Assembly (NCBI GenBank): GCA_963767245.1
Contig: CAVYDG010000016.1
Location: 1 to 64,000 of the forward strand
Direction of reading: 5' to 3'
Source: Roseiarcus sp963767245
Lineage (GTDB): Bacteria > Pseudomonadota > Alphaproteobacteria > Rhizobiales > Beijerinckiaceae
DNA length: 64,000 nt
The translations under genes and the position numbers were made by a program. The notes beneath the pieces are model-generated. The model ran no database searches. It saw nothing but the letters and a program-made list of their open reading frames with translations, and was not told the DNA's origin. Below are positions 29,047-42,029 of this stretch, piece by piece. Every line of letters begins with the position of its first letter. The stretch's first letter is position 1.

Positions 29047-29420
29047 TCTTCCACTTCCATACCCGGTGATTCGCAAGCGCCGCCACCACGGCGTTGGAGG
29101 CTGCCGCTCGCGTTCGGCCGCCAAGGCGTTTAGCCGGCGCGCCAGGTCCGCAAACGCAGCGATGGCGCGCGTTGTTTTGTTGGCCTCCTCAGCCGCCCGC
29201 GCCTCGGCGGCAGCGAGCTGCACCTTTAGGGCCACGATGTCGGCCCTGAGCGTCTCGACGTGGGACTCAAGAGCGTGCTGAAGAGGGACGCGGACGCGCG
29301 CGCGGCCGTCGTGGCCGGGCATCCGACCCCTTTGGCTCGGATGGCGCGCCGCTTGGCGGCTTCAAGCCTGACGCCGAGCCGGACGCCGAGGTCTTGGTAA
29401 GTCAGCCACGACCAGTCCAT
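29047..29420 (-). pseudogene. Small HTH plus coiled-coil island protein (frameshifted)
   Basis: The start MDWSWLTYQDLGVRLGVRLE then AAKRRAIRAKG is a helix-turn-helix. Another frame continues GHDGRARVRVP and then a coiled coil (SHVETLRADIVALKVQLAAA) and TTRAIAAFADLARRLNALAA, ending near PWWRRLR. Proteins with this architecture are frequent in mobile islands of Hyphomicrobiales. The frameshift sits near 29320. Confidence 0.65.
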
Positions 29421-29544
29421 GGGCGTCCGGTCGTCCGGCCTCCGTGCGGTACCTGTGCAGTGGATGGTCAGGCAGAATCAGTTAACGAGAAATTAACAAC
29501 CTCTGCACATGCCGGCCGATCGCGTATGGATAGGGTCTTCAAGG

Positions 29545-30003
29545 TCATAAGTTCCGCACGCGCGCGTTTTTGGACGTTCGCGAGGCCGAAGCGCCCGAAG
29601 GGCTCAACCTCGATGACCGAATCCTTCGTCGCGATATCGTACCCGGACTTGTTTCAGTCATTCCGACCCATTGAAGAATATCCGACCAAGTGCAGACCAC
29701 TTCCTCTCCATGACGTTTCCATTTTGCGGCCGGGCCTTTTTCCCATCTGGAATTGGAAACGCCGACGAGACAATAGCCTTTGGCAAAAAGAGCTTTGTTT
29801 ATTTCTTCTCGCTTGCTGCAAGCTTTATCTGTTTCAGGATCATTGCCAGCGCCACTTTGGCAATCAGTAGTCGCTGTGCTCCATGCTTGCACCAAACGTT
29901 GTGCTGTCCAATGCGGATAGTCATCCGCGACGGCTGGACAGCTCATCATAAGGGTGACGGCCAAAAGAAACGTCTTGTTTGCGTGCTTCAATGAAGTCGA
30001 CAT
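29545..30003 (-). CDS. Small secreted protein of unknown function
   Basis: The 152-residue product has a signal peptide (MSTSLKHANKTFLLAVTLMM, cleavage near VADD). Its mature part contains YPHWTAQRLVQAWSTATTDC, DKACSKREEINKALFAKGYC and EEVVCTWSDILQW, with four cysteines that could form two disulfides in the periplasm. The last 40 residues are Arg/Ser-rich and read into repeat DNA, so the natural C-terminus may have been replaced. Confidence 0.6.
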   Translation of the reverse strand: MSTSLKHANKTFLLAVTLMMSCPAVADDYPHWTAQRLVQAWSTATTDCQSGAGNDPETDKACSKREEINKALFAKGYCLVGVSNSRWEKGPAAKWKRHGEEVVCTWSDILQWVGMTETSPGTISRRRIRSSRLSPSGASASRTSKNARVRNL

Positions 30004-30899
30004 TTCGCCAGTTCCTCAGTGGAACACCGCCCAACCGGGCAGGCGTAACCCCAAGGCAGGACTCGGTCATGACGTTGGCGGCGCCGAGGAGCGACTCACA
30101 ATAATAGGTTCTCACTTCCGCGCACAGAAACGTGCCCTTCGCCAGCCGAGCCCATACGCGTTATCGGCTGGCGATAACGCTTTTGTTGTCGATGCTCTCG
30201 GCGATAGCGCCGAGAATCAGATCAATCTCGGTCTGAGGGATGGCGACCTCACGCTGATGGTGGCGCCCGCGGAACCGAGTTCGGCGACTCCAACGCATCG
30301 CCGGCCCCTCGATCGGTGCGAGTCAACACGTCGTTAGAAGGAATAGCTCGGCCAATTATCCGGCTCGGTTCCTTCGGCGGCTCGCGGATAGCCGTGGCCA
30401 TTTAGCGGAAACGCTCACCCAACCCTAGACCAGTGCCTGTCCCCGCGCTGTGACGCCCCTCACGGCCCGAACACGGGTTTTCCGCTATGAGGATGTTGGG
30501 CTGCAGAGCCCGAAATTCCGGCGGGCGGCGGCGGACATGCGCGTCAAACCTCCACCACCCGCCGGTGCCCCTTGGGCTGTATGTAGGCCGACGCAAATAG
30601 AATGCCAGGGCCCGCGGCCCACCTTGGATTGCTCCCGTGCGCACGGAAAGCCTTCGATGTTGTGCCCGGGGAGCAACAGCTTTTCTATTCTGTGGCTGGA
30701 GGGCCACAGTCAGCCGCAAACTGCAAAACCCAGGCGTTTGAACGTGGTCTTTTCAGTCAGACTGGGTAAGACGGCTAACACAAGGTCAGCGCCCGCGGGG
30801 AATAGCGAGCGCAAACCCGGCGGACGGCGGCGGACATGCGCGAATCCACTGCCGCCGCCCGCCGGTGTGCCCCGCCCCATTGTTTGAGGACCCTCCTCA
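30004..30899. other. Gene-free region with hairpins and a duplicated GC-rich motif
   Basis: I find no gene here. It holds two perfect hairpins (CGTTATCG/CGATAACG at 30159-30179 and CTCGGCG/CGCCGAG near 30197-30214). It also holds two similar copies of a GGCGGCGGACATGCGCG block (30520-30580 and 30820-30880), each followed by a CCGCCCGCCGGTG-like arm that can pair with the GGCGGGCGGCGG arm. Confidence 0.5.
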
Positions 30900-31082
30900 G
30901 TGCGCAAACTTCTCGCTCTGGCTTTTCTAGCCCTCGTAGGTGGCGGTGCTGTCTTCCTAAGCATTGAGAGCGAGACGAACGCGCTGACGGTCTCGTGTGC
31001 GTCACACCCGCCGATGGCGATGGCGGCGCTGGCCGCGCTTGCGCCAGCAAGCAGTTGCACGCGCGTGGCCTCCGCTCGGTGA
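30900..31082 (+). CDS. Possible small exported peptide
   Basis: GTG 30900 opens a 60-residue frame starting MRKLLALAFLALVGGGAVFL, a good signal-peptide or membrane anchor. The remainder is Ala-rich and runs into a composite repeat. A GAGGA motif lies about 10 nt upstream. It could be the truncated start of a secreted protein; no family is recognised. Confidence 0.35.
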   Translation: MRKLLALAFLALVGGGAVFLSIESETNALTVSCASHPPMAMAALAALAPASSCTRVASAR

Positions 31083-31109
31083 TCGCGGCGCGGCGCTCGC
31101 GCGCCGCCC

Positions 31110-31380
31110 CCGTTCCTCAATGTCAGTGGTTCTCGCGCACGCGCGCGCGAGAGCGGAAGGGTCCCTCGGATCGTCCGGCGACGAAGGAATCGCGGCCTCG
31201 CGGCCCCGTCGCGCGGACAACCTCCATGCTCTCCACCGCGCCCCGAGCGCGTGCGCGAGACGTTCGCGAAGGCGCTCTTCAAAGCTGACACGCCTCGCAC
31301 TCCATCCGAGCCAGGAAAGGCTGCATCGACGCCCGCTTCACCGCCGACCCATGAGTGTAGCTCGCTGGCCTCTCCAAGCC
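31110..31380 (-). repeat. Composite dispersed repeat, long variant
   Basis: It reads GTTCCTCAATGTC, then GGGTCCCTCGGATCGTCCG (31157), CCTCCATGCTCTCCACCGC (31221), GCGAAGGCGCTCTTCAAAGC (31266) and ATCGACGCCCGCTTCACCGC (31325). The GGGTCCCTCGGATCGTCCG block recurs at 49349, and the CTCCATGCTCTCCACCGC block at 57928. Orientation is opposite to the copy at 21427-21767. Confidence 0.7.
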
Positions 31381-31445
31381 GGCGTAACCTCGTTTAGCGT
31401 TCCTCTTTTTCGGTCGCCGCCCAGGGCCCAGGCGCTACCGAGCGA

Positions 31446-32105
31446 CTAATACTCGTCCCCGGGAGCAGGGTACCCGTACTCAGACTCTGGATAGCCGTTG
31501 CCAGGTTGAGAATACCCGTACTCAGGCGCAGGGTACCCGTAGTCAGGCGCATGATACGGCGCAGGATGGCCGTAGGCAGGCCCGGGATCCCCATAGACGG
31601 GTTCATGATAATACCTGTAGGGAGGCGCATGATACCCGGCGCCAGGCGCAGGATGCCCGTAGGCAGGCGCGGGATACTCAGGATGCCCGTAGGCGGGCGC
31701 ATGATAGCCATTGGCAGGTCCAGGATACGCGGCGGCCGGCGCGCGATACCCGTAGGCAGGCGCAGGATATCCATAGGCGGGTGCGGGATACGGCGCAGGA
31801 AACCCATAGGCGGGCGCAGGGTTGTAGTCATAATCGTAGCCCGGCATGGCTGGCCCGGAGTCTTCATAGCCAAACTGATGATAGCCGTTGGGCCCGATAA
31901 ACCCTCCTGGCGCAGCCGGATAGACCTCCCCTACAGCGACGCCGTATGGGGTCCAGCCGGTCTGGTTCGCTTCCCACGGGTGGAGTTGCGCCTGGTTGGC
32001 CAGGGCGTTTGCATCATTGCCATTGGCGGCAGCCACACCGGGAAGGAGGCAGGCTAGAACGCAAATCGATGCGGCGGAAAGGGAGGCTGTCAATGCGTGT
32101 TTCAT
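31446..32105 (-). CDS. Secreted Tyr/Pro/Gly/Ala-repeat protein
   Basis: This 219-residue protein has a signal peptide (MKHALTASLSAASICVLACL, cleavage near VAAAN). A 50-residue lead-in follows, and then about 130 residues built on a seven-residue theme PAPAYGY with variants PAPAYGH, PDYGYPA and PESEYGY. Tyrosine falls at regular intervals. There is no enzyme motif. It is probably a low-complexity cell-surface or matrix protein. Similar Tyr/Gly/Pro repeats occur in adhesive and structural proteins, but that role is inference. The frame is intact despite the repetitive DNA. Confidence 0.7.
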   Translation of the reverse strand: MKHALTASLSAASICVLACLLPGVAAANGNDANALANQAQLHPWEANQTGWTPYGVAVGEVYPAAPGGFIGPNGYHQFGYEDSGPAMPGYDYDYNPAPAYGFPAPYPAPAYGYPAPAYGYRAPAAAYPGPANGYHAPAYGHPEYPAPAYGHPAPGAGYHAPPYRYYHEPVYGDPGPAYGHPAPYHAPDYGYPAPEYGYSQPGNGYPESEYGYPAPGDEY

Positions 32106-32770
32106 GTCAAAACCTCCAGCCCTTCGATCTCTTTCCCAGGCACTTGGGCACCCGCCAAGGAGTCAGAAACTCCAAAGCGGACCAAGGTCATCTGTCGGAA
32201 ATGGCGCAATCGCCGTTTTGCCGGCGCAGACGGTGGCGCGTAAAGATTTGAAATGTTGATGCCGCCGAGGCCCACGTTCCTCCAGGCGGAACTCGCAACC
32301 GTCGCCACCTTTGCGAGAGCACAGTCGGCTTCGATTGGACGGAGAGGCTTTGCGCGTCCGCCGCGGCGACTGTGCAGACGACTCCACCTACAATCAAGCA
32401 AGGACGTTTCACGACCGTCGCTCGAACTTCGCGCGCCCCAGCCCGTTAACGCAATATTAACCGGAAACCGCAACCCGGGCGATGCCCGAACTAGGATTTT
32501 GGTTAATGGAGAGAAGACGGTTCTTTCCTCGCGACCTCGGGCGACGCGGACTGTACCGCTTTGAGGTGGCCGAACAGCAGGACTGGCCGTGCTCCCGCAA
32601 TTGAGGGCCGCTTTCGCAGGACCCGGGTCCTTCCTGAGGCAACCCCGGCAGGCGCGTGTCCGCCCTTTAAGAGACGATCGCTCTTCGCTAGGCGACCGAC
32701 CGCCGTCGACCCTTTGTGCCCTTTGCGGCCCGCCCCTATGAGCGGGGGCCGGTTCATCCTAGTCATAAGT
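32106..32770. other. Intergenic region, no gene recognised
   Basis: This spans the upstream side of the Tyr/Pro-repeat gene. Short frames on both strands lack starts and family resemblance. The stretch 32550-32770 holds GCGGCCGC-type composite repeat pieces in poor condition. Confidence 0.4.
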
Positions 32771-33065
32771 CGCGTGCGCGTGGACGTCAGAAGGCGCTCC
32801 TTCAAAGCCGCAGTTCACTGGTCAGGGCCGCGTCTCACGTGCGATCCGGAGCCAAATAGGGTGCCGTGCCCGCCGCGGACGCATGATTGAGGGCCGCCCA
32901 TTCCTCATGGGCGGTCGTCGGCCGCCGGAAGGGTGAAGAAGAGGGCGTGGACCCGGCGGCCGTGAAAGCGCGGATGGCTCCGCGCAAAGCGTTTCGGCCG
33001 ACCAAGCCCGTAACAGGCGTAACACGTGCCCTGTGCGGTTCTTGAGGTGGGAAAGGTTTGCCTAG
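32771..33065 (-). repeat. 295-bp duplicated segment, left copy (composite repeat)
   Basis: This segment is identical to 58354-58648 except for one base (T at 33042, C at 58625). It contains CGCGTGCGCGTGGACGTCAG, GGCGCTCCTTCAAAGCCGC, CATTCCTCATGGGCGGTCG and GTCGGCCGCCGGAAGGGTGA, the minus-strand version of the composite repeat modules. Both copies end at CTAG and are followed by an IS1182 copy, in opposite orientations. Confidence 0.92.
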
Positions 33066-34636
33066 GAGCCTGTCTGCTTAATCCTCGGCGAGATGGGATT
33101 TGAACCGCTCAAGCCAGTCGGAGAGCCGGATGCAGCAAATTCGCGCATCCGGTTTGATGTAAGGTTGGGTGGAAGCTTTGCGGCCATCGTTCGTTGCACC
33201 GTTTCCGAGGTGGCGAAGCTCAGCCGGTTGCGCGTGCGGCCAGGGACGGGGTCCGCCCCTGGGCGAGCTTCAAGATATTGTGGGCGAGGCAGACGAGGCC
33301 CCACTCGTTGGCGACCTTCTCGACGCCGCGCAAGAGAAACTGACGGAAGCCGCGCGCCTGCTTGATCTGTCCGAACACCGGCTCGGGCAGCTGCTTTCTT
33401 AAGCGGTAGGGGCTGGAGTGCCCGCCGGCCTTGATTCTTTCGCGCATGGCGGCGACGCGGGCGCCGCCGCCTTCTCCTTCCCCGGCGTGCTTGGCCCGCC
33501 CCGGCGCGATATAGGCGTCGATCTCGCGTTCCTCCATCGCTGTAAGGTTGGCGTCGGAGCAATAGCCCGCGTCCGCCGACAGTTGCGTCGGCTTCTTGCC
33601 CAGATTGGCTTCGATGGCGTCGGCCATCGGCGCCAATTGATGTTGATCGCTCTGCTTCGCGTCGAGGCCGTGGGCGACGATCACCTGCGCCGTCGCGTCG
33701 ACCGCCGCCTGCGCATTGTAGCCCTGGATGAAGCCGTCCTTGGTTTTCATGATGCGGCTTTCGGGATCGGTGAAGTTCTTCTGCGCTTTGGGGTCAGGCT
33801 CTTCGGATGGCGGGGCGGCGGGCTTGCCCGGTTTCTTGCGGCCCTCGGCTTGTCGCCGCTCCTCGGCCTGCGCTTTGGCCTTGGCCGCCGCGGCCGCTTT
33901 CGCCTCGGCCTCCAATTCGGCCTTCGCCGCCCGGATCTTCTCGACGCGCTTCTTCTTGTCGGCGACCCATTTGGGCAGCTCCTCGCCGCTCTTGTCGCGG
34001 CCGAAGGCTCTGTCTTCCTCGGCGTCCGCAGCCTCGGCTGCGCTCAGCCACCGCTCGACCTCGGCCTCGAGCTCCGCCGCACGCTTCTCCATGCGCTCGT
34101 AGCTCATCGCCTTGTGCTTGGAGGCGTTCGCCTTGATCTTCGTCCCGTCGAGCGCGACATGGCCGAGCTTCACAAGTCCCGCCTGTTCGCACAGCTTGAG
34201 AACTTGCCCGAACAGTCCCGCAAGCACCTTCAAGTGCCGCTTGCGGAAGTCAGAGACGGTGCGAAAATCCGGCGGATCGAGCCCGACAATGCTCAGGAAG
34301 TCGACCCGTTCGCGCGCCGCCTTGGCGATCCGGCGCGACGAGTAGACGCCGTTGCAATAGCCGTACAGCAACAGCGCCGTCATCATCGCCGGGTCAAACG
34401 GCGGCTGCCCGCGCTCGCTCGCATACGCGGCTTCGATCTCACCAAGGTCGAGAGGCTCGAGCACAAGCGCCAAAATGAAGCGAGCCAGATGGTCCTCGCC
34501 GACAAAGTCCTGAACGCTCGGCGGCAACAACAGCGGCTGATCGATCGTCCAGGGCCGGAAGGTCTTGCTCATAAGCAAACAGAATCCAATTCGAGCAAAC
34601 GCCGCCACCACAATCCGCTATTATCCAGACAGGCTC
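33066..34636 (-). mobile_element. IS1182-family element, left copy
   Basis: Ends GAGCCTGTCTG and CAGACAGGCTC bound 1571 bp and are flanked by CTAG (33062-33065 and 34637-34640). The sequence is nearly identical to the element at 58649-60219 in the opposite orientation. Confidence 0.92.
33220..34572 (-). CDS. IS1182 transposase, left copy
   Basis: A 450-residue DDE transposase starting MSKTFRPWTIDQPLLLPPSV. It has YGYCNGVYSSRRIAKAARER, the catalytic region around KLGHVALDGTKIKANASKHK, a long charged coiled coil, LSADAGYCSDANL, and the C-terminal RGFRQFLLRGVEKVANEWGL. ATG 34572 begins the family-typical N-terminus; the upstream in-frame start adds 13 unrelated residues. It differs from the right copy at one codon (Arg versus Lys in AMRERIKAGG). 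It appears functional. Confidence 0.92.
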   Translation of the reverse strand: MSKTFRPWTIDQPLLLPPSVQDFVGEDHLARFILALVLEPLDLGEIEAAYASERGQPPFDPAMMTALLLYGYCNGVYSSRRIAKAARERVDFLSIVGLDPPDFRTVSDFRKRHLKVLAGLFGQVLKLCEQAGLVKLGHVALDGTKIKANASKHKAMSYERMEKRAAELEAEVERWLSAAEAADAEEDRAFGRDKSGEELPKWVADKKKRVEKIRAAKAELEAEAKAAAAAKAKAQAEERRQAEGRKKPGKPAAPPSEEPDPKAQKNFTDPESRIMKTKDGFIQGYNAQAAVDATAQVIVAHGLDAKQSDQHQLAPMADAIEANLGKKPTQLSADAGYCSDANLTAMEEREIDAYIAPGRAKHAGEGEGGGARVAAMRERIKAGGHSSPYRLRKQLPEPVFGQIKQARGFRQFLLRGVEKVANEWGLVCLAHNILKLAQGRTPSLAARATG

Positions 34637-34807
34637 CTAGACGCCCGCCCTTGCCGAGCGGGACGGCGCTTGCGACTGCTCGTCCACTGGCCTCCTTTGT
34701 GTCGATCGATACGCAAGGTCGGAAATCCGATCTGGAGCAAACGCCAATATGACGGATCTTACCGTAGCTGTTTGCACGTATAATAGAGCGGAGCATTTGA
34801 GTCGGTG

Positions 34808-36075
34808 CCCTCATGAATCCCCTCATTTTTGTGGGACTCGAAAAAGCCTGAGTTTGGGAGTCCTCGGGCGCCCGAATGGAGAATCAGTGGGCCGGGGGAT
34901 CGATGCGAGCGCCTAAGGAGCGATTTGATTTCGTTCATCAATTCTTGAAACGGGTGTTCATCGACGACTTGCACGCCAAGCGCGTGCTGTCTTTGGCCAA
35001 CGGAGCGCTCGGGGTGATGACCGGGGCGGCGCTCGCGGTGTCCTTGATCGGGCAGGCGCTCGCGCAGGCACGCGGATTGTTCGCCAAGTCCGCGATCAAA
35101 CAGGTCGACCGCTTGCTGAGCAACGCGGGCGTGGTCCCCTGGGACTTGTTCGCCTCGTGGGTTCGCGAGTTGGTGGGCGAGCGGCGCGAGATCGTCGTGG
35201 CGATGGATTGGACCGACTTCGACGCCGACAACCAGTCCACGCTCGCGCTGCACCTCGTCACCCGCCACGGAAGGGCCATGCCCCTCCTCTGGCTCACCGT
35301 CGACAAGGACGAACTGAAAAACCAGCGCAACGATTTCGAGGACCTGTGCCTGTCCCGGCTGAAGGCGCTCCTGCCTGATGGCGTCGCAGTGACGATCCTA
35401 GCCGACCGCGGCTTCGGCGACGTCAAGCTGTTCGAATTCCTGGAGAGCCTGAGATTCCGATACGTCATCCGGTTTCGCGGCGACATCCATGTCAGCGCCG
35501 CCGACGGCGAAACGCGGTTGGCCGCCGACTGGGTCGGCAAAGGCGGGCGGGCGCGCATGTTGCGCGACGCCGAAGTCACCGCCACTCGCCAGAAGGTCGG
35601 CGCGGTCGTTTGCGTGAAGGCTGTGGGCATGAAGGAGGCTTGGCATCTGGCCGCCAGCGACGGCGCGCTTTCCGCGCCCCAGATCATCACGCTCTATTCC
35701 AAAAGGTGGACCATCGAGCCCAGCTTCCGCGACAGCAAGGATCTGCGCTTCGGGATGGGCATGAGCGTGCTGAGGATCAATGATCCGCAACGCCGCGACC
35801 GCCTCCTGCTCCTCAACGCCTTCGCCATCCTGCTGCTGACCATCTTGGGCGCCGCCGGCGAAAGCCTCGGCATGGATCGCCAACTGCGGACCAGCACCGC
35901 CAAACGCCGCGTCCATTCCCTGTTCCGGCAAGGATGCCTGCTCTACGACCTCATCCCCAACATGCCAGACCAACGCCTGCGACCGCTCATCGAACGCTAT
36001 CAGGAACTTCTAAGTCAAAATCGAACCTTCTCTGCGGCCTTCGGCATCGCCTGAAAATGAGGGGATACATGAGGG
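34808..36075 (+). mobile_element. IS4-family element inside the glycosyltransferase gene
   Basis: Terminal repeats CCCTCATGAATCCCCTCATT and, at the right end, the complement of CCCTCATGTATCCCCTCATT bound 1268 bp. CGGTG flanks both ends (34803-34807 and 36076-36080). Removing the element joins the glycosyltransferase codons S-R-C-L-D in frame. Confidence 0.9.
34903..36054 (+). CDS. IS4-family transposase
   Basis: The DDE transposase of 383 residues has catalytic residues in IVVAMDWTDFDADNQ, VTILADRGFGDVKLF and the Y-(2)-R-(3)-E signature YSKRWTIEPSFRDSKDLRFG. The start MRAPKERFDFVHQFLKRVF is chosen because GGGGGA precedes it; an in-frame ATG 27 nt upstream is possible. It is intact. Confidence 0.9.
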   Translation: MRAPKERFDFVHQFLKRVFIDDLHAKRVLSLANGALGVMTGAALAVSLIGQALAQARGLFAKSAIKQVDRLLSNAGVVPWDLFASWVRELVGERREIVVAMDWTDFDADNQSTLALHLVTRHGRAMPLLWLTVDKDELKNQRNDFEDLCLSRLKALLPDGVAVTILADRGFGDVKLFEFLESLRFRYVIRFRGDIHVSAADGETRLAADWVGKGGRARMLRDAEVTATRQKVGAVVCVKAVGMKEAWHLAASDGALSAPQIITLYSKRWTIEPSFRDSKDLRFGMGMSVLRINDPQRRDRLLLLNAFAILLLTILGAAGESLGMDRQLRTSTAKRRVHSLFRQGCLLYDLIPNMPDQRLRPLIERYQELLSQNRTFSAAFGIA

Positions 36076-36872
36076 CGGTGCCTGGATACGCTGACCCGTC
36101 AGGTGTGTAATTCTGGCACATATGAAATATTTGTCGTGGATAACGCCAGTACAGACACAACAAAAGACGTTGTTCACGACTGGATTTCTAGAGATGGCCG
36201 AATCTCGTACATCCACGAGCCCGTGCAAGGAGTGGCTCACGCCCGGAATACAGCGCTTCGCAACACGACGTCTCCCATTATCGCTTTTACGGATGATGAT
36301 CAGACCGTTCCAGAAGATTGAGTGTCTCTATTCATATCGGGCTTCTCCTCGCTACCCTCCAATGTGTTTGCGCTCGGAGGAGAGATTGACCCTGTATTCG
36401 AATGCGAGCGCCCCGAATGGCTTACCGATAATCTGCTGAGGCCGCTTTCTGCTCGTGTGGGTTGGTCCGAAACTCCGCGGTATTTGCAGGGCAAGGAGTG
36501 GATTGGTGAGGGCAATTCAGCGTACCGGACTGAACTGTTGCGGAAATATGGCGGTTTTACCGAGGAGCTCGGCCGCCGAGGCGACCTTCTGTTGTCTTCA
36601 GAAAATTATGTAAATGATGTGGCGCGTCAAGACGGTTGCTTGATCTATTTTGATCCAAGAATAAGGATTATACACTTCATTCCTGCCTCGCGGCTAAAGA
36701 AGGACTGGTTTCGCCGGCGGTTTTTCTGGATGGGAGTCACCAGGTCAATGTTGCCGCGAATTGCTGAATCGCGATATGGGATTGTCCACCCTCATTTGCG
36801 CAAGCAGCGTCTACCGGCGTCGCCATCGGATTGGATCGACCTGGTTTCAGACGAAAGCGATGGGGAAGGGCG

Positions 36873-37460
36873 GTGATCGTGCCGAGGCCAAATTCCGGCG
36901 AGCGTGAATGGCGGGAGCCGCTGGGTCCGAACGCTGTCGGATTTGATGCGGAGGGACGGTTGTATTGCGATTCATCCAATTCGGACTCTGAGAGTCGGAG
37001 AGACGAGGGCGAGCTGTTTCTTTGCGAGCGAACCGGCAAACTCTATTTGGTGTACCCTGCTGATGGGGAGCATTCACCGCGCCGGCGCCGGGTCGCTGAA
37101 GCCTCGGCCGTGGCCATGAAGTCTGCTTACGCTGAGCTTGAAACTCGCCTGCAAGTGGCCGAGGCCCAGGCCTCCGCCACGGAGGCGTTGCTGCGCCAGG
37201 CGCTCGAATCTCGCGACGGACTGGTCCGCCAGAATAGCTATTTGAAGGGTCGCGGGGTCCGGGCGCGGCTGTTTTTCAATGCGGAAGGGCGTCCGACCAA
37301 ACTATTGCGCCGTGTCTTGTTCCATACGAACGGCAAGCCGCGAGGCATCTTCCGCAAACGCGTACTTCGCGCCAAACCCGGCACGGCTTTGCACCACTGG
37401 CTCACCAGTCCGGCCTACCTTGCGCTGCCGCGCGCCGAGCGGCCTCCTCCCCAGAATTAG
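36873..37460 (+). CDS. Unknown protein coupled to the glycosyltransferase gene
   Basis: GTG 36873 overlaps the glycosyltransferase stop as GTGA with GGGGAAGGG just upstream, so the two were translationally coupled. The 195-residue product has a short N-terminal domain (GPNAVGFDAEGRLYCDSSNS, LFLCERTGKLYLVYP) and a coiled coil (ELETRLQVAEAQASATEALL). The C-terminal repeat is LFFNAEGRPTKLLRRVLF, then HTNGKPRGIFRKRVL. That basic G-R/K-P repeat also occurs at ends of polysaccharide-related proteins in rhizobia. No catalytic motif is seen. Confidence 0.65.
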   Translation: MIVPRPNSGEREWREPLGPNAVGFDAEGRLYCDSSNSDSESRRDEGELFLCERTGKLYLVYPADGEHSPRRRRVAEASAVAMKSAYAELETRLQVAEAQASATEALLRQALESRDGLVRQNSYLKGRGVRARLFFNAEGRPTKLLRRVLFHTNGKPRGIFRKRVLRAKPGTALHHWLTSPAYLALPRAERPPPQN

Positions 37461-37485
37461 GCCCGGAATTCCCGCGGGCGCCAAC

Positions 37486-41905
<4,420 letters not shown>

Positions 41906-42029
41906 GCGGTCTGGCTCCTTGACGACGCCGTCGGATGAAGTTTGGGGCGCCTATATATGGCGCCGCGTCGCGTTTTGCGCATCCTTCCGCCGAGGGTTCG
42001 CGCCAATTGCAACAAAAGAGGACTACGCA

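Larger units (their letters stand above)
34749..36876 (+). pseudogene. Family 2 glycosyltransferase split by an IS4 and carrying a nonsense codon
   Basis: The N-terminus MTDLTVAVCTYNRAEHLSRC is followed after the IS (36076) by LDTLTRQ, YEIFVVDNASTDTTKDVVHD, GVAHARNTALRN and IIAFTDDDQTVPED. This is the GT-A fold with VDNAS and DDD metal motifs. TGA at 36319-36321 replaces a probable Trp codon, since the same frame continues SLFISGFSSLPSNVFALGGE and WLTDNLLRPLSARVGW to 36876. Two independent lesions make it a clear pseudogene. It would have transferred a sugar to a polysaccharide or glycolipid at the inner membrane. Confidence 0.9.

Noticed and set aside
33080..33115. A GGTTCAAATCC-like T-arm near the IS1182 end (also at 60178-60205) suggesting a tRNA-Ser 3-prime end
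   Set aside because: No D-arm, anticodon arm or acceptor pairing could be built around it, and both copies lie inside the IS1182 element.
33418..34752. A 444-residue frame antisense to the IS1182 transposase, and similar long antisense frames over lhr (38672-40093)
   Set aside because: These are by-products of GC-rich codon usage on the opposite strand; the sense proteins have clear family motifs.
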